From Lachnospiraceae bacterium UBA7027 (lineage in GTDB: Bacteria > Bacillota > Clostridia > Lachnospirales > Lachnospiraceae), in NCBI GenBank assembly GCA_002494135.1, contig DLBG01000059.1, positions 1 to 30,314 of the forward strand: a stretch of DNA of 30,314 bases, given 5' to 3'. Below are positions 23,603 to 30,314 of the stretch, one piece after another. Each line of letters opens with the position of its first letter. Position 1 is the stretch's first letter. The notes below the pieces were generated by a model. That model was not told the DNA's origin, ran no database searches, and saw only the letters and a list, made by a program, of their open reading frames with translations. The translations under genes and the position numbers were made by a program.

Positions 23603-24838
23603 TTATACCCGTACGATTTCTCTGGAGAATTCGCTTACGGTCGCAGAGTGGTATTTCTCGGTAACGAGAGTATCGTAAATATGGGCGGACTGCACATCGC
23701 TTTCGAGCATGGTCAGAGCATGATCTTTCAGGAAGTTTTTGGCATCCGCAAGTTTGGAAATCATCGGAATATCCGAATGATTCTTCATCTCGGTCAGAAG
23801 CTCTTTTGATTCTTCACGGAAGCCGAGAATCCGGGCATAGTAAACGTAATCGTCTTCGATAAACATTTTCATGCGGTCCTTGCGGATGTTCAGAAGAACG
23901 TGAAGCAGCGACCGGCTGACTCTTGCATAGGTAATGTCCTTACTCTTTAACAGATCGCAGAACTGCGAGAAGGAAGAGTAACGGTTTAAGTTCTTTAAAA
24001 TCTTATCGGAAAAATCTTTCGAAATATCCACATAAGAAGTATATCCGTCAGCGGCATCCAAAAGGAGCTTGTATTTTAACATGGCGGAAATATCTTCCTC
24101 AAGAATCGGGAAGGTCTGGTTGTATTCTTCCTTCATGATGTCGAAGACATAGTAGGGAACCTGGCTTTCAATGCGGTCAATGGTTCCGGTTTCCTCGATG
24201 GATTCACGAATTGCCATCGCGGAACTTAAAGTCGACTGCATCATGCGGTCGTGATATCCGGCTCCGATACGAAGGTTGGTAAACGGTTCGATTGCGGATT
24301 CCCTCTGCTTGATGGCGCGAAGGTACTCGAATCCGAGAATATTATTCGGACCGCTCATCGCCTGCACGTGCTCATAGGAATTCGGAATCATTTCCTCGAT
24401 GGTTGCCATTCTGGCCATGGGATAGGAAAGTCCCGTTTTCATTTTCTCACGGATGATTTCATGAAGATCGTCCTTATTGTCGGTTAAAATCTCCGCAATA
24501 TCCTTTAAAATCTCAACGTCTCCGCATTCGCTTCCGAAACATAAAGAATCCACCACTCCGATGCGGTCCAAAAGTGCGATGGCACCGGATGCGAAGAATT
24601 CGGCACTGCCGACGGAATAGTAAAGAGGAAGCTCTAAAACCAGATCGGCACCGCCTTTTAAAGCCATACGGGTACGGCTGTATTTATCCATAAATGCGGG
24701 AACTCCGCGCTGAGTAAAATCGCCGGACATTACGACGATGACCTTGTCCGCACCGGTCAGTTCCTTTGCCATTCGAATCTGGTTTTCATGTCCGTTGTGA
24801 AACGGGTTGTATTCCGCGATGATTCCGCAAACTTTCAT
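23603..24838 (-). CDS. tmcAL: tRNA(Met) cytidine acetate ligase
   Basis: A 411-residue nucleotidyltransferase-like enzyme (YlbM/TmcAL). It activates acetate with ATP and acetylates the wobble cytidine of elongator tRNA-Met to give ac4C34. The N-terminus GIIAEYNPFHNGH carries the HxGH-type motif His14-Gly16-His17. MSGDFTQRG, DLVLELPLYYSVGSAEFFA and CFGSECGD are family hallmarks. The length is typical. On the minus strand AAAGGAG stands eight bases before the ATG. It is a single-gene unit, convergent with the membrane protein and divergent from the secreted protein gene. Confidence 0.93.
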   Translation of the reverse strand: MKVCGIIAEYNPFHNGHENQIRMAKELTGADKVIVVMSGDFTQRGVPAFMDKYSRTRMALKGGADLVLELPLYYSVGSAEFFASGAIALLDRIGVVDSLCFGSECGDVEILKDIAEILTDNKDDLHEIIREKMKTGLSYPMARMATIEEMIPNSYEHVQAMSGPNNILGFEYLRAIKQRESAIEPFTNLRIGAGYHDRMMQSTLSSAMAIRESIEETGTIDRIESQVPYYVFDIMKEEYNQTFPILEEDISAMLKYKLLLDAADGYTSYVDISKDFSDKILKNLNRYSSFSQFCDLLKSKDITYARVSRSLLHVLLNIRKDRMKMFIEDDYVYYARILGFREESKELLTEMKNHSDIPMISKLADAKNFLKDHALTMLESDVQSAHIYDTLVTEKYHSATVSEFSREIVRV

Positions 24839-24940
24839 GTTTTTTCTCCTTTACACGGGAAGGGCATTTTGTGAGATATCGTTTTCGGGATGCCTGTTTT
24901 ATACTCAATTAATGTAACATTTTATTTCCTGTCAGACAAG

Positions 24941-24949
24941 TGATATAAT
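24941..24949 (+). promoter_or_regulatory. Extended -10 promoter of the secreted protein gene
   Basis: TGATATAAT, identical to the element at 9665-9673, with a perfect TATAAT at 24944-24949 and no clear -35. The ATG at 25009 follows a leader of about 50 bases that carries AAGGA. Confidence 0.6.
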
Positions 24950-25008
24950 AGACCGTGCTGGAGCCATACGGCATCCGGTGCAAATAATGGTATTAAGGAC
25001 ATTTATCT

Positions 25009-26457
25009 ATGAACGGCAGAGTATCCCGTATTTTTAAAATTCTCTTCACTGCGGCATTTATTGCCTGTGTGATTCTTTCGCTTTTCCTGTTATTCCCGGC
25101 AATCAGGGCAAAAGCCGACGGCCCTTTGCATGACGTGAATCATCCTGTGGATGCGACACCTGTTTCTACAGCAGAAGATTTACTTGCAATGGCGGACAAT
25201 CCGTCCGGCTGCTATGAACTGATGAATGATATTGATATGAAGGGTGTAAACTGGAAACCTTTTACGTTTTCCGGCTCATTAAACGGAAACGGATATTCCG
25301 TTTTAAACCTGACCGTAACCGAAGCCGGAGACGGCAGAATGCAGACCATTGACGGCAACAGAAAGGTCTATGACACTTCGTTTTGTGCGATGTTCGATAT
25401 CCTGTCCGGATCCGTCGTAAATCTGAATCTTTTAAACGTTCAGGTGAACCATACTTCCGATGAGCCGGCGTTTGCCGGAAGCATTGCGGGATACCTTGAC
25501 GGCGGTACCGTGGCCAACTGCAACATAAAAGGCCGTCTGATGTTAAAAGCGCATGACCGTATGTTCGGTGTCGGAGGAATCGCGGGCTTCGGCCACGGGA
25601 TGTTTATGCTCTGTAATGCGGATGTCACTTTAATCTGCATCGATACCGACGCCGGGACGAAGGACGAGCAGTTTATGGGCGGAGTCTGTGCGGCCGGTTA
25701 CCCCGACATTAAAGAATGCAACATTGTGATTGACGGATACGATTCCGATCACGGATACGTGCATAACGGCGGACTGGTGGGCATGTATATTTTTTACGGG
25801 GATACGGAATATGAGGGCTCGATTTGCGAAAACGACGTAAAAGGGAAAATCACCTTTTACGAGGACAACCGTGACCGCAGGGCTTACTGCAAGGCCTTTA
25901 TCGGTGAGATTATGAATTACACCTTCTTTGACGAGGATAATACGGAAGAGTTTCTTCGCGACGAGGTAAACTGCTATGATATCGACCTGATGCCGATGAA
26001 GAGTGAACTTCCGCGACAAACCCCGTTAAGTGAAAACTGCGATCATAAAGACAAATCCGAAGTGATTGCACCGAAATGCGATGAATTCGGTTACACAAAG
26101 CATACCTGCGAAATCTGCGGTTACGAATGGACGGATGATTATACCTTAAAAGAGCATTCGTTCGAATGGAACATCATTAAGGAGCCTACAATCAACGAAG
26201 AAGGAATCAATCAGGGTGTCTGCACCCTCTGCGGGGAAACCGTAAGCGAAGCGATTCCGAAACTGACCGAAGAGGAATTTAAGGCAATCGAAGAGGAGGA
26301 AACATCCGATATTTCCGTGGAAGATACTTCCCGTGCGACGTTTTCCGAGCGTTTAAGAGAGAAGAATTACCTCCTGCTTGGCTTAATTGCTCTGGCCGCT
26401 GCCGCGCTCTGCGGAATCGGGGCAACTTTAATCCGGATTACGAGGGGGAAGAAATAG
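25009..26457 (+). CDS. Secreted, membrane-anchored GLUG-like repeat protein with CxxC repeats
   Basis: A 482-residue exported protein. A signal peptide covers residues 1-36 with likely cleavage after AKA (34-36). SGSLNGNGYSVLNL followed by G-G-x-A/V-G units (GGIAGFGHG, GGLVGMYIF) indicates a GLUG-like or pectate-lyase-type beta-helix over about 80-300. Two short cysteine repeats follow, with CEIC at 367-370 and CTLC at 405-408, plus Cys344 and Cys357, separated by EHSFEW-type spacers often seen in Lachnospiraceae surface proteins. An acidic linker precedes a C-terminal helix at about 456-478 and a basic RGKK tail, giving a membrane anchor without an LPxTG site. The binding target is unknown. 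Confidence 0.8.
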   Translation: MNGRVSRIFKILFTAAFIACVILSLFLLFPAIRAKADGPLHDVNHPVDATPVSTAEDLLAMADNPSGCYELMNDIDMKGVNWKPFTFSGSLNGNGYSVLNLTVTEAGDGRMQTIDGNRKVYDTSFCAMFDILSGSVVNLNLLNVQVNHTSDEPAFAGSIAGYLDGGTVANCNIKGRLMLKAHDRMFGVGGIAGFGHGMFMLCNADVTLICIDTDAGTKDEQFMGGVCAAGYPDIKECNIVIDGYDSDHGYVHNGGLVGMYIFYGDTEYEGSICENDVKGKITFYEDNRDRRAYCKAFIGEIMNYTFFDEDNTEEFLRDEVNCYDIDLMPMKSELPRQTPLSENCDHKDKSEVIAPKCDEFGYTKHTCEICGYEWTDDYTLKEHSFEWNIIKEPTINEEGINQGVCTLCGETVSEAIPKLTEEEFKAIEEEETSDISVEDTSRATFSERLREKNYLLLGLIALAAAALCGIGATLIRITRGKK

Positions 26458-26478
26458 GCGTGCGGTTTAAGATTTTTC

Positions 26479-26507
26479 TTGTAAAGATTGCACAAATAAA
26501 GTAAAAT
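26479..26507 (+). promoter_or_regulatory. Promoter of the EF-G-like gene
   Basis: -35 TTGTAA (26479-26484), 17-base spacer, -10 TAAAAT (26502-26507). A leader of about 40 bases follows with the strong ribosome binding site GGAGGGG at 26545-26551. Confidence 0.7.
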
Positions 26508-26556
26508 ATTACTTGGGTTTTTATAAAACTTAAATAATGTATTTGGAGGGGATCAA

Positions 26557-28650
26557 ATGAACATTTACACTACGGATAAAATCCGAAATGTCGTTTTGCT
26601 TGGTCATGGGGGCGCAGGCAAAACATCCCTCGCGGAAGCCATGGCTTATTTGGCAGGCCTTACTTCCAGAATGGGAAAGGTTGCCGACGGCAATACCGTC
26701 AGCGATTACGGAAAAGAGGAGATCAAACGTCAGATTTCCATCAGCACTTCCATGATTGCCATGGAATGGAATGATCACAAGATCAATGTTCTGGACGCAC
26801 CCGGTTTCTTCGATTTTGTCGGAGAAATGGAGGAAGCAGCTTCCGCAGCCGATGCGGCAATCATCGTTGTTTCCGGTAAGGCCGGCGTTGAAGTGGGTAC
26901 GGAACGTGCATGGGACATCTGCGAGAAGTACAAACTTCCCAGAATGTTCTTTGTAACCGATATGGATATTGATAATGCTTCTTATCGTCAGGTAGTGGAA
27001 GATCTGACCGAGCGTTACGGAAATAAAATCGCTCCGTTCCACCTTCCCATCCGTGAGAACGAGAAGTTTACCGGCTATGTAAATGTTATTTCCGAGAAAG
27101 CATACCGCTGGCAGGGCAAGGATGCCGTTGAGTGCGACATTCCCGAAGCCAACAAAGAGTATCTCGAGAAATACAGAGAGACCTTAATGGAAGCCGTTGC
27201 AGAGACCAGCGAAGACTTAATGGAAAGATATTTCGGCGGAGAAACCTTCACCGAGAACGAAATCCGTGCGGCACTTCGTACCTCCGTGGACGACGGAACC
27301 ATCGTTCCCATTTCCATGGGCTCGAATATCCTCTGCCAGGGTATTTACACTCTGATGGACGATATCGTAAAATACCTGCCCGCACCGGACAACCGCAAAG
27401 TTGCAGGTATTGACTTAAAGACAAACGAAGTTTTCGAAGCAAACTACGATTTCTCGAAACCCAAGAGTGCATATATTTTCAAAACCATCGTGGATCCTTT
27501 CATCGGAAAGTATTCCTTCATCAAGGTTATGTCCGGCGTTCTCAAGACCGACGACTTAATGTACAACGATGAAAAGAGCGTGGAGGAAAAAATCGGTAAG
27601 ATTTACGTACTTCAGGGCAACAAGCCTGCCGAAGTTTCCGAGCTTCATGCAGGTGATCTGGGCGCTCTTGCAAAGGTTACCGCAGCAAGAACCGGAAATA
27701 CCCTTTCCACCAAGGCTCACATCATCCGCTACGGTAAAGTGGAGCTTCCGAAGCCTTATACCTATAAGAGATATCATGCGGTGAACAAGGGCGATGTAGA
27801 CAAGATTGCACAGTCCTTACAGAAGATGATGCATGAAGACCAGACTTTAAAGGCAGTCAACGATGCGGAGAACAAGCAGATGCTGCTTTACGGTATGGGC
27901 GATCTTCATATCGATGTGGTTGCAAGCCGTTTAAAGAACGAATACAAAGTGGAAATCGAGCTGACCAAACCAAAGGTTGCTTTCCGCGAGACCATCAAGA
28001 AGAAATCCGATGTGGAATACAAATATAAGAAACAATCTGGCGGACACGGCCAGTACGGTCACGTTAAGATGCGTTTCGAGCCTTCGGGCGATTTGACCAC
28101 ACCTTATGTTTTCGAAGAAGAAGTTGTCGGCGGAGCGGTTCCGAAGAACTACTTCCCCGCAGTGGAAAAGGGTATGGCGGAATCCGTAGGACGCGGACCT
28201 TTAGCCGCTTATCCTGTAGTCGGTGTAAAGGGTATCCTTTACGACGGATCTTACCATCCGGTTGACTCTTCGGAAATGGCATTCAAGACCGCAACCATCC
28301 AGGCCTTCAAGAAGGGATTCATGGAAGCGGGACCGATTCTCCTTGAGCCGATTGAGAACTTAAAGGTTACCGTTCCCGATAAATTCACCGGTGACGTTAT
28401 GGGCGATTTGAACAAGCGCCGCGGCCGGGTTCTCGGAATGAATCCGGCAGGAAACGGAAAGACCGTTGTCGAGGCCGAAATCCCGATGATGAGCTTATAC
28501 GGATATTGCACCGACCTTCGTTCCATGACCGGCGGAAGCGGAGATTTTGAATATGAGTTCATCCGTTACGAGCAGTGTCCTTCCGATGTTCAGGAAGCAG
28601 AGGTTAAGGCAAGAGCCGACAAGGTTGCCGCAAACAACGTGGATGCTTAA
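26557..28650 (+). CDS. Elongation factor G-like GTPase (EF-G paralogue)
   Basis: A 697-residue translational GTPase with the full EF-G domain layout. The P-loop GHGGAGKTS is at 16-24 and the G3 motif is DAPG at 80-83. The G4 position reads TDMD (134-137) instead of NKMD, so two of the guanine-recognition residues differ. Domain IV/V signatures include GQYGHVKM and ADLRSMT-like CTDLRSMTGG near the C-terminus. The group of EF-G paralogues without a neighbouring rpsL-rpsG-tuf cluster is widespread in Clostridia and its role is not settled; recycling or stress translation are possible. A strong promoter, a strong ribosome binding site and a following terminator indicate a well-expressed single-gene unit. 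Confidence 0.88.
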   Translation: MNIYTTDKIRNVVLLGHGGAGKTSLAEAMAYLAGLTSRMGKVADGNTVSDYGKEEIKRQISISTSMIAMEWNDHKINVLDAPGFFDFVGEMEEAASAADAAIIVVSGKAGVEVGTERAWDICEKYKLPRMFFVTDMDIDNASYRQVVEDLTERYGNKIAPFHLPIRENEKFTGYVNVISEKAYRWQGKDAVECDIPEANKEYLEKYRETLMEAVAETSEDLMERYFGGETFTENEIRAALRTSVDDGTIVPISMGSNILCQGIYTLMDDIVKYLPAPDNRKVAGIDLKTNEVFEANYDFSKPKSAYIFKTIVDPFIGKYSFIKVMSGVLKTDDLMYNDEKSVEEKIGKIYVLQGNKPAEVSELHAGDLGALAKVTAARTGNTLSTKAHIIRYGKVELPKPYTYKRYHAVNKGDVDKIAQSLQKMMHEDQTLKAVNDAENKQMLLYGMGDLHIDVVASRLKNEYKVEIELTKPKVAFRETIKKKSDVEYKYKKQSGGHGQYGHVKMRFEPSGDLTTPYVFEEEVVGGAVPKNYFPAVEKGMAESVGRGPLAAYPVVGVKGILYDGSYHPVDSSEMAFKTATIQAFKKGFMEAGPILLEPIENLKVTVPDKFTGDVMGDLNKRRGRVLGMNPAGNGKTVVEAEIPMMSLYGYCTDLRSMTGGSGDFEYEFIRYEQCPSDVQEAEVKARADKVAANNVDA

Positions 28651-28695
28651 AATGTTGTAAAGCGCCGAATGGCGTAAAAGGGGGGTTATATAAAG

Positions 28696-28725
28696 AAAAA
28701 GAGGAAGCATTTGCTTCCTCTTTTT
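28696..28725 (+). terminator. Rho-independent terminator of the EF-G-like gene
   Basis: Perfect stem GAGGAAGC (28701-28708) / GCTTCCTC (28713-28720) with a four-base loop, flanked by AAAAA and TTTTT. It could work in both directions. Confidence 0.92.
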
Positions 28726-28749
28726 CGTTGTGATTCGTAATTGAAAGAA

Positions 28750-28777
28750 TTGACAAGCATAAAAACGGTGATAGAAT
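28750..28777 (+). promoter_or_regulatory. Promoter of the citrate synthase-icd operon
   Basis: Perfect -35 TTGACA (28750-28755), 16-base spacer, -10 TAGAAT (28772-28777). The best sigma-A-type promoter in the window. Transcription should start at about 28784. Confidence 0.8.
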
Positions 28778-28786
28778 AAAGAAGTG

Positions 28787-28798
28787 TGTGCGCGCACA
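28787..28798. promoter_or_regulatory. Perfect palindrome at the transcription start: candidate operator
   Basis: TGTGCGCGCACA is a perfect 12-base palindrome placed nine bases after the -10 element and two bases before the ribosome binding site AAAGGAG (28801-28807). It would overlap the initial transcribed region, a common place for repressor binding. Alternating purine-pyrimidine sequence extends from 28784. Confidence 0.5.
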
Positions 28799-28812
28799 GT
28801 AAAGGAGTCACT

Positions 28813-30237
28813 ATGTACGAGTATGATGAGAGCACCGGATTCGAGAATCGTCCGGTCTATATGAACGAAAAAAGCAACCTTCTTGAAATCGAGGAGCATA
28901 TGTATATCCTGGATGACGTTAAGAAACCCAACGTTTTCCGTAATATGTTCCCGTATTCGGAAGTACCCAAGGTACCTTTCAACGATAAAGTCGTACCTCA
29001 TAATATGCCGAAGGAAATCTGGATTACCGATACCACCTTCCGTGACGGTCAGCAGTCCAGAGCTCCGTATTCCACCGAGCAGATTGTAACCATCTATGAT
29101 TATCTGCACCGGCTCGGCGGACCGAAGGGTATGATTCGTGCATCCGAATTTTTCTTATATTCCAAGAAAGACCGTGATGCGGTTTATAAGTGCATGGAAC
29201 GCGGCTATCAGTTCCCGGAGGTTACCAGCTGGATTCGTGCATCAGAGAAGGATTTTAAACTTGTCAAGGAAATCGGCATGAAGGAAACCGGAATTTTAGT
29301 GTCCTGCTCCGATTATCATATTTTCCTGAAACTGAAAATGACACGTCGCGAGGCAATGGATCATTATCTATCCATTGTACGTCAGTGTCTCGAAGAGGGA
29401 ATTTCTCCGAGATGTCACCTCGAAGACATTACGCGTGCCGATATCTACGGTTTCGTGGTTCCCTTCTGTATGGAACTGATGAAACTGATGGAAGAGTATC
29501 ACATTGCGGTAAAAATCCGTCTCTGCGATACCATGGGTTACGGCGTAAACTTCTCCGGTGCGGCAATTCCCAGAAGCGTTCAGGGTATTATTTATGCCGT
29601 ACATGTCAATGCCGGAGTCCCTCATGCGCTGCTTGAGTGGCACGGACACAACGATTTTTACAAGGCTGTTTCAAATTCCACGACCGCGTGGATTTACGGA
29701 TGCTCCGGCGTCAATACTTCCCTGTTCGGTATCGGTGAAAGAACCGGTAACACACCGCTTGAAGCAATGGTATTCGAATATGCGCAGCTCAAGGGCGAAT
29801 TAAACGGTATGGATACGACCGTCATTACCGAACTTGCCGAATATTACGAGAAAGAAATCGGTTATAAAATTCCTCCGATGACACCGTTTGTCGGAAGAAA
29901 CTTCAATGTGACCCGTGCGGGAATTCATGCCGACGGTCTTTTGAAGAACGAGGAGATTTATTCGATTTTCGATACCGATAAATTCCTAAACCGTCCCTGC
30001 AAGTGTGCGGTTTCCAACACATCCGGTCTTGCGGGACTTGCAATCTGGATTAATTCGACCTACCACTTAAAGGGTGATTCCGCAGTCGACAAGAAGGATA
30101 AAATCGTCGAAGAGATGAAGAACTGGGTAGATGAGCAGTATGAGCAGGGCCGTGTTACCGTCATGACCGATGAGGAGCTTGATGCAAAGCTTCGCGAACT
30201 GATTTCCGCACTGGATATTCCTTTGAACTTAGGATAA
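28813..30237 (+). CDS. Probable Re-type citrate synthase (homocitrate/isopropylmalate synthase family)
   Basis: A 474-residue TIM-barrel enzyme of the HMGL-like family. ITDTTFRDGQQSRAPYS carries Arg77, Asp78 and Gln80, and HGHND at 277-281 gives the two metal-binding histidines. The CSGVNTSLFGIGERTGNTPLEA segment is typical of the synthase subgroup. The long C-terminal LeuA regulatory domain is absent. The next gene is isocitrate dehydrogenase, which favours Re-citrate synthase (as in Clostridium kluyveri, making citrate from oxaloacetate and acetyl-CoA) over isopropylmalate or homocitrate synthase. No lysine- or leucine-pathway gene is next to it. The ATG at 28813 has AAAGGAG five bases upstream. 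The upstream in-frame GTG at 28786 would fall at the transcription start. Confidence 0.8.
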   Translation: MYEYDESTGFENRPVYMNEKSNLLEIEEHMYILDDVKKPNVFRNMFPYSEVPKVPFNDKVVPHNMPKEIWITDTTFRDGQQSRAPYSTEQIVTIYDYLHRLGGPKGMIRASEFFLYSKKDRDAVYKCMERGYQFPEVTSWIRASEKDFKLVKEIGMKETGILVSCSDYHIFLKLKMTRREAMDHYLSIVRQCLEEGISPRCHLEDITRADIYGFVVPFCMELMKLMEEYHIAVKIRLCDTMGYGVNFSGAAIPRSVQGIIYAVHVNAGVPHALLEWHGHNDFYKAVSNSTTAWIYGCSGVNTSLFGIGERTGNTPLEAMVFEYAQLKGELNGMDTTVITELAEYYEKEIGYKIPPMTPFVGRNFNVTRAGIHADGLLKNEEIYSIFDTDKFLNRPCKCAVSNTSGLAGLAIWINSTYHLKGDSAVDKKDKIVEEMKNWVDEQYEQGRVTVMTDEELDAKLRELISALDIPLNLG

Positions 30238-30260
30238 TAAATTTTACAAGGAGAAACACA

Positions 30261-30314
30261 ATGAGCAAAATTCAGATGACCACACCTCTCGTCGAGATGG
30301 ACGGCGACGAAATG
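30261..30314 (+). CDS. icd: Isocitrate dehydrogenase, N-terminal fragment (cut by window end)
   Basis: Eighteen residues are visible, beginning MSKIQMTTPLVEMDGDEM, which matches the start of NADP-dependent isocitrate dehydrogenases of the eukaryote-like dimeric group. CAAGGAG lies seven bases before the ATG and the gap to the citrate synthase stop is 23 bases, so the two genes form an operon supplying 2-oxoglutarate. The identification rests on the N-terminal motif only. Confidence 0.85.
   Translation, partial: MSKIQMTTPLVEMDGDEM

Noticed and set aside
28495..29109. Antisense frame of 204 codons spanning the EF-G-like terminator and the citrate synthase start
   Set aside because: It runs through the terminator hairpin and the promoter and overlaps two clear genes, so it is chance.
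28813..30237. 2-isopropylmalate synthase (leuA) for the HMGL-family synthase
   Set aside because: The regulatory C-terminal domain is absent and the neighbour is icd rather than leuB, leuC or leuD.

Overview
The window reads as chromosomal DNA of a Clostridia-class Firmicute, most likely Lachnospiraceae-like. This is inferred from strong AGGAG-type ribosome binding sites, a tRNA gene without an encoded CCA, the paired ACT/UPF0237 and UPF0210 genes, TmcAL, WalJ, the FtsA-like protein next to CoaE, and a Re-type citrate synthase in front of isocitrate dehydrogenase. No rRNA, CRISPR array, transposase, integrase or phage gene was seen. No gene-free stretch exceeds about 200 bases.

Layout. (1) 1-4540: the tail of an unidentified gene with its terminator, then a three-gene operon of MoxR AAA+ ATPase, DUF58 protein and membrane transglutaminase-like protein. 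(2) 4550-4632 (-): tRNA-Leu(CAA) with its own promoter and a shared hairpin terminator. (3) 4681-9568 (-): a five-gene operon read as pseI, an ATP-grasp enzyme, a DegT-like PLP enzyme, pseG and pseF. It carries the last steps of CMP-pseudaminic acid synthesis plus two extra enzymes; pseB, pseC and pseH are not recognised here. (4) 9695-12148 (+), divergent: a glycosyltransferase with bacterial sialyltransferase motifs, a GT2 glycosyltransferase, and a small anti-sigma-like membrane protein. (5) 12148-22748 (+), continuing with overlaps or short gaps: DNA polymerase I, a CoaE/FtsA-like fusion with a C-terminal array of short repeats, WalJ, ACT protein, UPF0210, a cytoplasmic BMP-like protein and a metallophosphoesterase. 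(6) 22798-23601 (+): an unknown three-helix membrane protein, ending one base from convergent tmcAL (-). (7) 25009-26457: a secreted, anchored GLUG-like protein with CxxC repeats. (8) 26557-28650: an EF-G paralogue with an altered G4 motif. (9) 28813-30314: probable Re-citrate synthase followed by the start of icd.

How it fits together. PseG, PseI and PseF would release the UDP-linked sugar, condense it with phosphoenolpyruvate and activate it with CTP. The divergent glycosyltransferases are the natural candidates to use CMP-pseudaminic acid or a derivative of it. The ATP-grasp and PLP enzymes between pseI and pseG suggest that the sugar, or a precursor, is decorated. This glycan block lies between tRNA-Leu and the polA-coaE-walJ housekeeping block. 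It is joined to polA through overlapping stop/start codons, so accessory and replication genes may share a transcript. At the right end, citrate synthase and icd point to a partial oxidative TCA branch leading to 2-oxoglutarate and glutamate.

The strongest candidates for something new are the CoaE/FtsA-like fusion and the pseudaminic acid operon with its two extra enzymes and divergent transferase.
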